Source of the DNA: a virus
Reading direction: 5' to 3' (one strand)
IMG/VR virus record: IMGVR_UViG_3300021420_000017
Location: 82,651 to 146,650 of that record
DNA length: 64,000 bases
Positions 40,189-47,529 of the stretch are shown piece after piece. Position numbers and translations under genes: made by a program. Position 1 is the first letter of the stretch, and every line of letters starts with the position of its first letter. The notes beneath the pieces were generated by a model, which was not told the origin of the DNA, did no database searches, and saw only the letters and a list, made by a program, of their open reading frames with translations.

Positions 40189-41336
40189 TGTCCGGGATTC
40201 GCTTACAGCTACGGCATGACTCCAGTGCCAACTGGGCCTCCCAGAACCCGGTGCTCAAAGTGGGGGAGGCGGGCTGGGCTACTGACACCTATGAGCTGAG
40301 AATCGGCGACGGGGTCACCTCATGGATCAACCTTGACCCGGTCGGCGAGTTGAATCTGAGTGGCGTCACCACGATTACCGGGGTTTCCACCCCGGGAGCG
40401 GTCCTTACCCGGATCGATGCCACCACTGCGGGCTGGGCCGTACTGGGAACGGCTTCGGCCCATGCCGCCACCGATTTCGATCCGGCCGGGGTCGCTTCTG
40501 CGGCTCTGGTGACGGCCAAGGCCTATACGGATACGGAAACGATCCGAGCTGAAGGAATCGAGGCCACCAAGCTCAATATTACCGATCCGTCGGTGACGAA
40601 CGCGCGGACGCCTCTCCCGCATGCCGCGACCCATGCCAGCGGAGGAACCGACCCGGTCAGTCCGGCCTCGATCGGGGCTGCAACGGCGACAGCCCTCAGC
40701 GCGGAGATCACCCGTGCGCTGGGCGCCGAGGCGACGATCTCCAACGCATTGGCGACCGCGTTGGCTGGGATGTCGCCTGCTGAGTTCCCCGCAGCTACTC
40801 AAGGCAGCGGGTTGACCCACTCCGGTGTTGGCCAGGTCGTCGGGGGCATCACGATCACCGCAGGGATGCGGGTGTTGGATACCTTGTCCGGCGCAACCGC
40901 TGGCCTGTGGGTGGCGGCGGCGGGCGCCTGGTCTCGGCCCACCGACTTCGCCACGGGCTCCAATGCTCAGGGCAAGCTGGTCAACGTTGATTCCAGCGGG
41001 GGGCTATGGCTCTGTATCTCCTCCAGTCCCGTGACGGTGGATACGACGACGCAGGTATGGAGCGAGATCGATGCCTCGGTGGTCATGGCCGGAGTGGGGC
41101 TCGCCAAGAGCGGCAACTCCTTCTCCGTGCTCTACGGAACTATTACGGGCACTGCTGCGCAGGGTAATGACTCCCGGATCACCGGGGCGGCTCAGGTCGC
41201 GAACAATCTGTCCGATCTCGCCAACGAGGCAGCCGCCCGGACCAATCTCGGACTGGGAACAGCAGCGACTCATGCCGCTACCGACTTCGATCCGCGCGGG
41301 GCAGCCGCCGCACTTGCTCTTGTCTTCGCGGTATAA
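40188..41336 (+). CDS. tail fibre with Mtd-N-like head, 382 aa
   Basis: ATG 40188 overlaps the previous TGA; a GTG at 40185 adds one residue. The first 45 residues (LQLRHDSSANWASQNPVLKV, GEAGWATDTYELRIGDGVTS) match the fibre-head pattern of Mtd N-terminal domains. Fibre repeats follow (HASGGTDPVSPASIGAAT; NNLSDLANEAAARTNLGLG). A GFTDV-type module opens the next gene. Likely a tail fibre or baseplate-fibre adaptor. Confidence 0.7.
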   Translation: MSGIRLQLRHDSSANWASQNPVLKVGEAGWATDTYELRIGDGVTSWINLDPVGELNLSGVTTITGVSTPGAVLTRIDATTAGWAVLGTASAHAATDFDPAGVASAALVTAKAYTDTETIRAEGIEATKLNITDPSVTNARTPLPHAATHASGGTDPVSPASIGAATATALSAEITRALGAEATISNALATALAGMSPAEFPAATQGSGLTHSGVGQVVGGITITAGMRVLDTLSGATAGLWVAAAGAWSRPTDFATGSNAQGKLVNVDSSGGLWLCISSSPVTVDTTTQVWSEIDASVVMAGVGLAKSGNSFSVLYGTITGTAAQGNDSRITGAAQVANNLSDLANEAAARTNLGLGTAATHAATDFDPRGAAAALALVFAV

Positions 41337-41359
41337 ATAATACCTAAAGGAGAACTCTG

Positions 41360-42754
41360 ATGGGCAAGACGGTGCAAGTGAAGTTTGGATTCACTGACGT
41401 ATTACTTCCAGAGAGTCCTATTTACGGCACCAGGTATCAGGCTGGCCAGTCTGCTACCATTACTGATGCTGAATATTCATCGCTTTCAGTAGCAGTGATC
41501 CGTGCGATTACTGTGACCGCGACGGGTCTCTCTGATCCCATTCGCACTTCGCCTTCCTTACCGCCCTCTCTCACCGACGCTATATCTAAGAAATACGCCG
41601 ATGCCACCTATGCGACTATTTCTGGTGATGGGGCCGAGGTCACGTCATTTCTTACTCGGACGGGCGCTGTTGTTGCGATGGCGGGGGACTACACCGCATC
41701 TCAGGTGGGGGCAGATGTTGCTGGCGCAGCAGCGGCGGCGATTGCTTCCTCAGTACAACGGGCATCTAATCTCTCAGATTTAACTTCTTTTGCTGCTGCT
41801 CGCACCAATATGGGCTTAGGGTCTGCATCAGTTCAGAACAGTAGCGCCTTTGATATTTCGGGTGCAGCTACTACCGCTCAGGCCGCCGCTATCGCTGTTT
41901 CGGTTCAGCGAGCGTCCAACTTGTCTGATCTCGCTTCCGCAGCAACAGCAAGAACCAATTTGGGACTTGGCACTGCTGCAACCCAGGCAAGTGGCGCCTT
42001 CGATTCATCGGGGGCGGCTGCGTCAGCCATAGCATCTTCAGCTCAACGAGCCGCGAACCTTTCAGATCTCGCTTCGGTAACGACAGCTCGCACGAACCTC
42101 GGGCTCGGAACTGCGGCCACTCAAGCCAGCGGCGCATTTGATGCTGTTGGCGCGGCTTCTACTGCTCAAACCGCAGCCGCTGCGTATTCGGATGCGGGGT
42201 TGCTTTCGGCTGCTGGCGCCTTTAGAGCCCCATTGATTGCCTTTCAATACTATGGGGCAGTTACGAACGCTATAACTACTTTGGCATTGGCTAATAGCAC
42301 TGCCTCCGGTGGTCGATTGGTAGTTGGACGCAGTTGCACCTTGACCACTATCGGAGTTGAGGTCGTTACGGTTGGAGTATCTGGATCACTCATTCGACTC
42401 GGCATATACAAGATCAATCCGGCTACTGGCGCATTGATTTTCCTCCTCGATGCGGGTACTGGCGACGGGACCATCCTAGGGATGATTTCGCTCTCTATCT
42501 CTCAGCCTGTCAGCGCGGGAGACAATCTTATTCTTGTCGCTTGTCAGCAGGGCAGTCCGGTTACATTGGCAGTATTGCGAAGTAACTCGGGTCAAGATCC
42601 GTACTTCGGTTCATCCGCGCCAATGACGATTTCTCAGAATGCTCTGATCGGTGCCACTCTTGCTGGTTCTGTCCCCGGAGCATTACCGACCTCAGCACTC
42701 ACCTACACGGGGGCAACAAGTGTGCCCCGGGTGCTTGTTTCCGCAGCAGCCTAA
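41360..42754 (+). CDS. tail fibre with 45-residue tandem repeats, 464 aa
   Basis: ATG 41360 follows AAGGAGA. The head (VQVKFGFTDVLLPE, then AGQSATITDAEYSSLSVAVI) matches the N-terminal domain of the 31251 protein. Residues about 130-275 contain three tandem copies of a unit with NLSDL...ARTNLGLGTAATQASGAF, a trimeric shaft repeat. The C-terminal 180 residues are a beta-rich tip. Base composition is clearly more AT-rich than neighbouring genes, suggesting separate acquisition. It overlaps the next gene by TAATG. Confidence 0.7.
   Translation: MGKTVQVKFGFTDVLLPESPIYGTRYQAGQSATITDAEYSSLSVAVIRAITVTATGLSDPIRTSPSLPPSLTDAISKKYADATYATISGDGAEVTSFLTRTGAVVAMAGDYTASQVGADVAGAAAAAIASSVQRASNLSDLTSFAAARTNMGLGSASVQNSSAFDISGAATTAQAAAIAVSVQRASNLSDLASAATARTNLGLGTAATQASGAFDSSGAAASAIASSAQRAANLSDLASVTTARTNLGLGTAATQASGAFDAVGAASTAQTAAAAYSDAGLLSAAGAFRAPLIAFQYYGAVTNAITTLALANSTASGGRLVVGRSCTLTTIGVEVVTVGVSGSLIRLGIYKINPATGALIFLLDAGTGDGTILGMISLSISQPVSAGDNLILVACQQGSPVTLAVLRSNSGQDPYFGSSAPMTISQNALIGATLAGSVPGALPTSALTYTGATSVPRVLVSAAA
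41745..42190 (+). repeat. three imperfect tandem repeats of about 45 codons
   Basis: Each copy encodes S-x-Q-R-A-[SA]-NLSDL, ARTN[LM]GLG and a final [SG]AFD, then Ala-rich sequence. They are conserved at protein level but differ in DNA. Related NLSDL units occur once in the 24398 and 40188 fibres. Confidence 0.8.
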
Positions 42755-43107
42755 TGGACATCATGCGAGGCGACGTGATCCGGATCCCCGGGGGTGACGG
42801 GACCCACTACGCGACACTGATGTATTGGCACAGTGCGGACGGCGAGATGGAAGGCGAGCCGTTCGGTCTGATGGAGCACCATGCGCATCAGGTCACGGGC
42901 ATGATCCACGGCGGCTATGTGGCCTGGCGCAAGCCTCAGATGCTTCAGGACGACTACGCGGACAACTACCCGGTGATCAAGCACCAGCTCGTCAGTATCG
43001 AGCCGCTGGAGATCTCTCCTAGCTTGCTGTGTGCCTTCACCCCCGAGGGCGGCGAGCGGTGCTCTAGCCACGGATTCATCAGGGCCGGGTGCTGGCACGA
43101 TGCCTGA
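42754..43107 (+). CDS. small virion-associated protein, 117 aa
   Basis: ATG 42754 overlaps the preceding TAA. The protein looks like a compact beta-rich domain: GDVIRIPGGDGTHYATLMYW, then GEMEGEPFGLMEHHAHQVTG, and a Cys pair with His near the end (CSSHGF...CWHDA), a possible metal site. It overlaps the next gene by eight bases. Function unknown; position suggests a neck or tail completion accessory. Confidence 0.6.
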   Translation: MDIMRGDVIRIPGGDGTHYATLMYWHSADGEMEGEPFGLMEHHAHQVTGMIHGGYVAWRKPQMLQDDYADNYPVIKHQLVSIEPLEISPSLLCAFTPEGGERCSSHGFIRAGCWHDA

Positions 43108-43798
43108 GCTGCTGCCTGAGATCAATCTGGCCGAGAGGCCGGATCGCATCGTCATGCTGGTCGATGAGGAGTCCGACACCGAGGAGCTTGCGAGCTTCGC
43201 GGTCGAGGTGGCACGCTCCCGGATGCCCAAGGTGACTGGAGCGATGGCCAAGAGCTTGCAGTCGATCTATGGAGACAACTACTTCGGCATCTACTTCCCC
43301 GACCGCAAAACGTGGTTCCTGGAGCAGGGCATCAAGCCCTTCACCATGAATGCCCTCCAGGGCAAGACGATCCCGATGTGGATCGATGACCCGATGGGGT
43401 CCGAGCGCAAGGCGAACCCCAAAGCCGAGAGGCGCCGGACCGCAGATGGCCGGGAGCAGGTTCTCATCTTCCGTCGGGTCGGGAAGAAGGGTGAGCGCAA
43501 GAGGGTCATTCGCCGGGGCAAGGACGGTCTGCCTCGGCCCACCACCGTCCCGGTGAGTTACCCGGGCGCCCCCGGGCGCATCACTCGGCGCGAGATGGGT
43601 CCGCCCCTCGGGCGCGCGGGCAAGGTCGCAGGACAGATCGCTAAGGGTAACGTCGGAGTGCGCTGGCGCCATCCGGGGATCGTGGCCCGGCAGTTTCTTA
43701 ACTCAGCGATGGCTCAGACCGCGATCGAGTTCGGGATCGAGTCAGCGCAGGTCTACCTCACTGACAATGCGTCGTTCTTCAGTCTGATCCGGAGTTGA
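43100..43798 (+). CDS. putative tail completion protein, 232 aa
   Basis: I start at ATG 43100 (MPELLPEINLAERPD) rather than upstream codons that overlap the preceding gene. Helical N-terminus (EELASFAVEVARSRMPKVTG) fits neck or tail-completion proteins of the virion-morphogenesis type (family from memory), followed by a basic middle (KKGERKRVIRRGKDGLPRPT) and a C-terminal helix (VARQFLNSAMAQTAIEFGIE). Directly precedes the tail terminator-like gene and the sheath. Assignment by gene order. Confidence 0.5.
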   Translation: MPELLPEINLAERPDRIVMLVDEESDTEELASFAVEVARSRMPKVTGAMAKSLQSIYGDNYFGIYFPDRKTWFLEQGIKPFTMNALQGKTIPMWIDDPMGSERKANPKAERRRTADGREQVLIFRRVGKKGERKRVIRRGKDGLPRPTTVPVSYPGAPGRITRREMGPPLGRAGKVAGQIAKGNVGVRWRHPGIVARQFLNSAMAQTAIEFGIESAQVYLTDNASFFSLIRS

Positions 43799-43802
43799 GT
43801 TC

Positions 43803-44480
43803 ATGTATCTCGAACCATTGAAGAGTGCCATTGTCGAATCACTGCGACGCGCTCTCGATGTCGCCTATGTGGACGCTGACTTCACTGCTACGTGGGTCGG
43901 TATCGAGTATCCATTCGATGCTGCCAAGTATCCTGGCATCTGGGTTACCTATGATGATCGCGATACACTAAAGATCGCTTCCATTGATCACACTGAATAT
44001 ATCGTTGATCATTTAGGCGCTATTCACAAGACGACTCGGTGGACCTTTTCTGGAACGGTCACGTTGACGATCGTGGCGATGTCGAGCTGGGAACGAGATC
44101 GGCTCTACGACCAGATCGTACGGGTCTTCGCCTTCAGCCGGGTCGAGGATGCTCCCACCGCCTTCCGGGACACGATCGAGAACAACGACTTCATCGGAGT
44201 GAACGTCGACTGGGACGAGCTGCGCCCAGGAGGAGACAGCGCGGCCCCGGGCACCCCGTGGGGCACCGATGACGAGGTGATCTATGAGAAGAGTCTTAGC
44301 TTCGACGTCATCGGAGAGTTCGTCTCCAGCCCCTCCCAGACCACCCTGGTCAACTTGTCCTCGATCCAGGTCATGGGTGTGACGGAGGCTCCTGACGGGA
44401 GCGCTCCGAACGTGCGGCTGCCCGATCTCCCTGCGCCCCCTGAGCCCTCGGTGGCATTCTCGCCGCACGCTTGGCATTGA
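43803..44480 (+). CDS. putative tail terminator protein, 225 aa
   Basis: ATG 43803 follows GGAGTTGAG. Alpha-beta pattern with MYLEPLKSAIVESLRRALDV at the start, WVGIEYPFDAAKYPGIWVTY, then FSGTVTLTIVAMSSWERDRL and a helix. This order (helix, strand, long strands, helix) resembles tail terminator proteins that cap the tail tube. The C-terminal 60 residues are Pro-rich. It sits immediately before the sheath promoter. Tentative. Confidence 0.5.
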   Translation: MYLEPLKSAIVESLRRALDVAYVDADFTATWVGIEYPFDAAKYPGIWVTYDDRDTLKIASIDHTEYIVDHLGAIHKTTRWTFSGTVTLTIVAMSSWERDRLYDQIVRVFAFSRVEDAPTAFRDTIENNDFIGVNVDWDELRPGGDSAAPGTPWGTDDEVIYEKSLSFDVIGEFVSSPSQTTLVNLSSIQVMGVTEAPDGSAPNVRLPDLPAPPEPSVAFSPHAWH

Positions 44481-44486
44481 CCTCTC

Positions 44487-44522
44487 CTGCCTAGCCGTGA
44501 CCTGGCGCGCCTGAAGTAGTGA
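44487..44522 (+). promoter_or_regulatory. bipartite late element (CTGCCT-N20-GAAGTAGTGA)
   Basis: Perfect copy with a 20-base spacer, about 40 bases before the sheath start. It would drive sheath, tube, chaperones, tape measure and hub genes, about 10 kb until the next copy. Confidence 0.7.
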
Positions 44523-44564
44523 GGCGAGATCCCAGGCCTAACACAAGGTGAGGCGAGAAAATTG

Positions 44565-46028
44565 GTGGACTTCCGCAGCGGTTATGTGCCGCCCGGCGTC
44601 TATGTCACTGCCGACTCCTCGGGTTCGGTCGGAGTCGTCGGCGTCGGTGCAACAGTCGTCTGCCTAGTCGGGCGAGGGTTGGGTTACAACACCTTCACCG
44701 AGACGGTGAGCTTCGCCGGGGGCAATGTCGCGCCTTTGACTCAGCAGGGAATCGACCCGGAATCGATCGTGGTTTTCGACTCATCCCAGACCTATGTCGA
44801 GGACGCCAGCCCGACTCTGCATGACTACTCGGTGGTACAGACCGGATCCGGGCCCACTCTCGTCACCACGATCAACCGCGAGCCCAGCGGGGCGCTTCCT
44901 ACCTCGACCACCGTGACGGTGCATGATCACTACACCAACTCGACCTACTACGGGCTGAACAGCTTCTCCGACTATGCCAGCTTCGTTGACGTCTATGGCC
45001 AGCCGTTCGATCCGAGCACCGGCAACCTGATCAGCCCGTTGAGCATGGCAGCCCAGGTGGCCTTCCAGAACGGCGCCAACGTGATCTTCGCGGTGTCGCT
45101 GTCGGGGACCGGCAGTACCGCCAGTCAGTTCGCCGCCGCGCTCGCGCTCACCCTGACCAACTTCGATATCAACATCGTGGTGCCCCTCTATGAGGACGCC
45201 ACGAATGGCACGACTGCCGAAAGTTACCTCGGCGCGCTGGAGAGTTACCTCGTAACGGCCGAGGCCGATGGCTATCCTCGGATCGCCCTCGTGGGCCTGC
45301 CGCAGGCCTTCACTGGAACCGGGCCGGACGTACTGGCCACCCAGGTTGCTTACCGACGGATTGTGCTGGTCTGGCCCCAGGCGTTTCAGTTCTACAACTC
45401 GATCAACAACGTCACCCAGACCGTGGACGGGATTTACTTCGCGGCGGCGTGTGCTGGGGTACTGGCCGGTCAGGCGATCAACCGAGGACTGACTCGCTCT
45501 CAGATCAAGAACTTCTCCGGGATTCCGCTGGCAGTCGCGCAGACCCTGACGGGGACGAACAAGAACCTCTGGTCGTCCAAGGGTGTCTCCGTGGCCGAGG
45601 TCAACCGTAACTCCCAGTTGGTCGTCCGGCACGGGGTCACGACCGATGTCAGCTCGGTACAGAACCGTGAGATCAGCATCGTGCGCGAGCAGGATGCTCT
45701 GTTCGATCTGATTCAGATCAGTCTCAATCAAGCCAACCTGATCGGCACCCCGATCATCGCCACCACCGCGATGAGCGTGAAGGCCATCATCTCCAGCGCC
45801 TTGGAGACCCTGCTGACGGCGGGGACGATCGCGGGCTATACCAACCTGCTCGTGCGCCAGCAGGCGCTGCCCGGTGGCGACCCGACGGTCATTGAATGCA
45901 CCTTCAGTTGGCAGCCCACCTACCCGCTGAACTACATCACGGTCGTGTTCAGCCTGGACTTGAACACGGGCAACCTGACGACCACCGATACCGCGAGCAG
46001 TTCCTCCTCCGTCGCAGTCACTGCCTGA
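44565..46028 (+). CDS. contractile tail sheath protein, 487 aa
   Basis: The N-terminus (VDFRSGYVPPGVYVTADSSG) has the P-G-V-Y-V signature of sheath proteins. A variable beta-rich domain occupies about 80-250, a Rossmann-like domain follows (NIVVPLYEDATNGTTAESYL; PRIALVGLPQAFTG), and the C-terminal part has GVSVAEVNRNSQLVVRHGVT and EISIVREQDALFDLIQISL. Subunits form the contracting outer layer of the tail. I chose GTG 44565; a TTG at 44562 is also possible. The next gene encodes the tube. Confidence 0.85.
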   Translation: MDFRSGYVPPGVYVTADSSGSVGVVGVGATVVCLVGRGLGYNTFTETVSFAGGNVAPLTQQGIDPESIVVFDSSQTYVEDASPTLHDYSVVQTGSGPTLVTTINREPSGALPTSTTVTVHDHYTNSTYYGLNSFSDYASFVDVYGQPFDPSTGNLISPLSMAAQVAFQNGANVIFAVSLSGTGSTASQFAAALALTLTNFDINIVVPLYEDATNGTTAESYLGALESYLVTAEADGYPRIALVGLPQAFTGTGPDVLATQVAYRRIVLVWPQAFQFYNSINNVTQTVDGIYFAAACAGVLAGQAINRGLTRSQIKNFSGIPLAVAQTLTGTNKNLWSSKGVSVAEVNRNSQLVVRHGVTTDVSSVQNREISIVREQDALFDLIQISLNQANLIGTPIIATTAMSVKAIISSALETLLTAGTIAGYTNLLVRQQALPGGDPTVIECTFSWQPTYPLNYITVVFSLDLNTGNLTTTDTASSSSSVAVTA

Positions 46029-46041
46029 TTAGGACGCAAAT

Positions 46042-46533
46042 ATGCCAAACACCCAAGTTCGCGTGGTGGGGTCGAGCTTCAGCACCTTCCTCTACGCCGG
46101 ACAACCCATCGCGTGGCTGGAGGGGGTCGAAGACTCCGGCCAGCAGGCTTTCTCCGACGCAGGCGCCGCATGGCAGCCGATTCACCCGCTGGGTAATCGC
46201 CACCCGGTAGAGATTGCGACCTCGCGTGTGCTGCAGGCGGGCACGCTCAACCTGACCATCCGCGAGCTGTGGAGCACCGCAGTCTGGGAGCAGTTGTCCG
46301 GCCTAGCGGGCACCAACAACATCGTGGACATCTTCGAGGTTCTGGCTGCGAACCCGGCCTCAGTCACGTGCCAGACGATCATTACGCCCCCTGGGCCTGG
46401 AGCGAAGCCCAGGGGCAAGGTGTACCAAAATTGCGTTATCGTGGGAATAAGTGATAATGACATGATCACGGTCGGCGCGCTTGCTGTGACAAAAGGGATA
46501 GTGGTGGCATACACCCACAGCACTAAGCTCTGA
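46042..46533 (+). CDS. tail tube protein, 163 aa
   Basis: ATG 46042 is 13 bases behind the sheath gene. Beta-rich with small strands: QVRVVGSSFSTFLYAGQPIA, AGTLNLTIRELWSTAVWEQL, KVYQNCVIVGISDNDMITVG. Length and position directly after the sheath fit the tube protein of a contractile tail. The last third is less GC-rich than the first. The chaperone genes follow after a 40-base gap. Confidence 0.8.
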   Translation: MPNTQVRVVGSSFSTFLYAGQPIAWLEGVEDSGQQAFSDAGAAWQPIHPLGNRHPVEIATSRVLQAGTLNLTIRELWSTAVWEQLSGLAGTNNIVDIFEVLAANPASVTCQTIITPPGPGAKPRGKVYQNCVIVGISDNDMITVGALAVTKGIVVAYTHSTKL

Positions 46534-46573
46534 CCTATACAAAATAGGACAAACTATCTAACAGGGGAAGCAC

Positions 46574-47107
46574 GTGGCGGATCTGATACCGGTTGAGGGC
46601 AGCGCGGTTCCGGAGACGGAGTTCAAGCCCGTTTTCGTCCTCCCGGAGGATCCCTCGCTGGAGGAGCAGGAACAGCACGACGAGCTGGCTGATGTGGAGT
46701 CGGTGTTCGACGCCCGCTACCGCGAGCCCTTCACCGGATTGCTCTACCTAGGCCGACTGGAGGAGACGTGTCGCATCGCGGGGCATACCTTCGTGCTCGC
46801 CACGCCGGGCCAGAGCGAGCGGCTGGAGATGGGCCCGGTCCACAAGCCCTGGGTCAATACGATGACCGCCGAGCAAGCGTGGCGTCTGGTTCGAGTCGCG
46901 GCCTACCTGCAGCGCATAGACGACGAGCCTGCACCCGAGCCACTCAAGGGAGGCCGGGTCGAACTGCGGGACAAGTTCCGCTGGGTCTGCGAGTCGATCT
47001 ACAGCGAGACCATCATCGAAAAGCTCTTCGATGCCTGCTTGCTGCTGGAGGAGCGGGTGCGCGTGGTGATCGAGGAACTAGATCGCCTGGGGGAATCCTC
47101 GGCCTGA
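46574..47107 (+). CDS. tail assembly chaperone, short form, 177 aa
   Basis: GTG 46574 follows AGGGGAAG. The first 40 residues are disordered and acidic; the rest is helical (ADVESVFDARYREPFTGLLY, WVCESIYSETIIEKLFDACL, EERVRVVIEELDRL). It ends LGESSA at TGA. It is located between tube and tape measure, the standard place of the G-type chaperone that binds the tape measure during tail assembly. A fraction of ribosomes is expected to shift to a longer form. Confidence 0.8.
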   Translation: MADLIPVEGSAVPETEFKPVFVLPEDPSLEEQEQHDELADVESVFDARYREPFTGLLYLGRLEETCRIAGHTFVLATPGQSERLEMGPVHKPWVNTMTAEQAWRLVRVAAYLQRIDDEPAPEPLKGGRVELRDKFRWVCESIYSETIIEKLFDACLLLEERVRVVIEELDRLGESSA

Positions 47108-47529
47108 CCGGAGAACTTGACCCCTGGGTCCATACCCAGATCCGGCTGGCCGATCGACAGGGTCTGCTCACCCACCCCAATCTCTCCAGCGTGCAGGAGT
47201 ACGCGCACCTGCTGCTCATGAACCTGGAGGAGCGGGACAAGGGCGAGGCCTTCCGCAACCAGATGCGCCGCGATGTGGCCACGATGGGCCCTGTGACCTA
47301 CGTGAAGATGTTCCCCGAGTATGCCCCGCCGGAGGCCACCGAACTCAGTGAGGACGAGCTAGAGGCCGCGCTGGACAACACCGGGGACAACCAGGGCCCC
47401 GTGCGCTACGAGTCCGGTGATGAGATCATGACCCCGGAGAAGATGCAGGAGCTGCTGGCCCGGCTCGCGGCCGACGCGGAGACGGGCTCGATCAGCGGGA
47501 CAGACGTGACCTATGGTGAGTGGGTCTGA
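46574..47529 (+). CDS. tail assembly chaperone, frameshifted long form, about 318 aa
   Basis: Proposed -1 frameshift at 47089-47095: in the short frame the codons are CTG GGG GAA, and the run GGGGGAA lets the P-site GGG slip back to GGG. The new frame then reads GILGLTGELDPWVHTQIRLA, a helical domain with SVQEYAHLLLMNLEERDKGE, and ends at TGA 47527-47529. The extension has no convincing own start with a ribosome site. Such GT-type fusions between tube and tape measure genes are conserved in tailed phages. Confidence 0.75.

Noticed and set aside
41745-42190. CRISPR-like array
   Set aside because: The repeats are coding, about 135 bases long, imperfect in DNA and without unique spacers.
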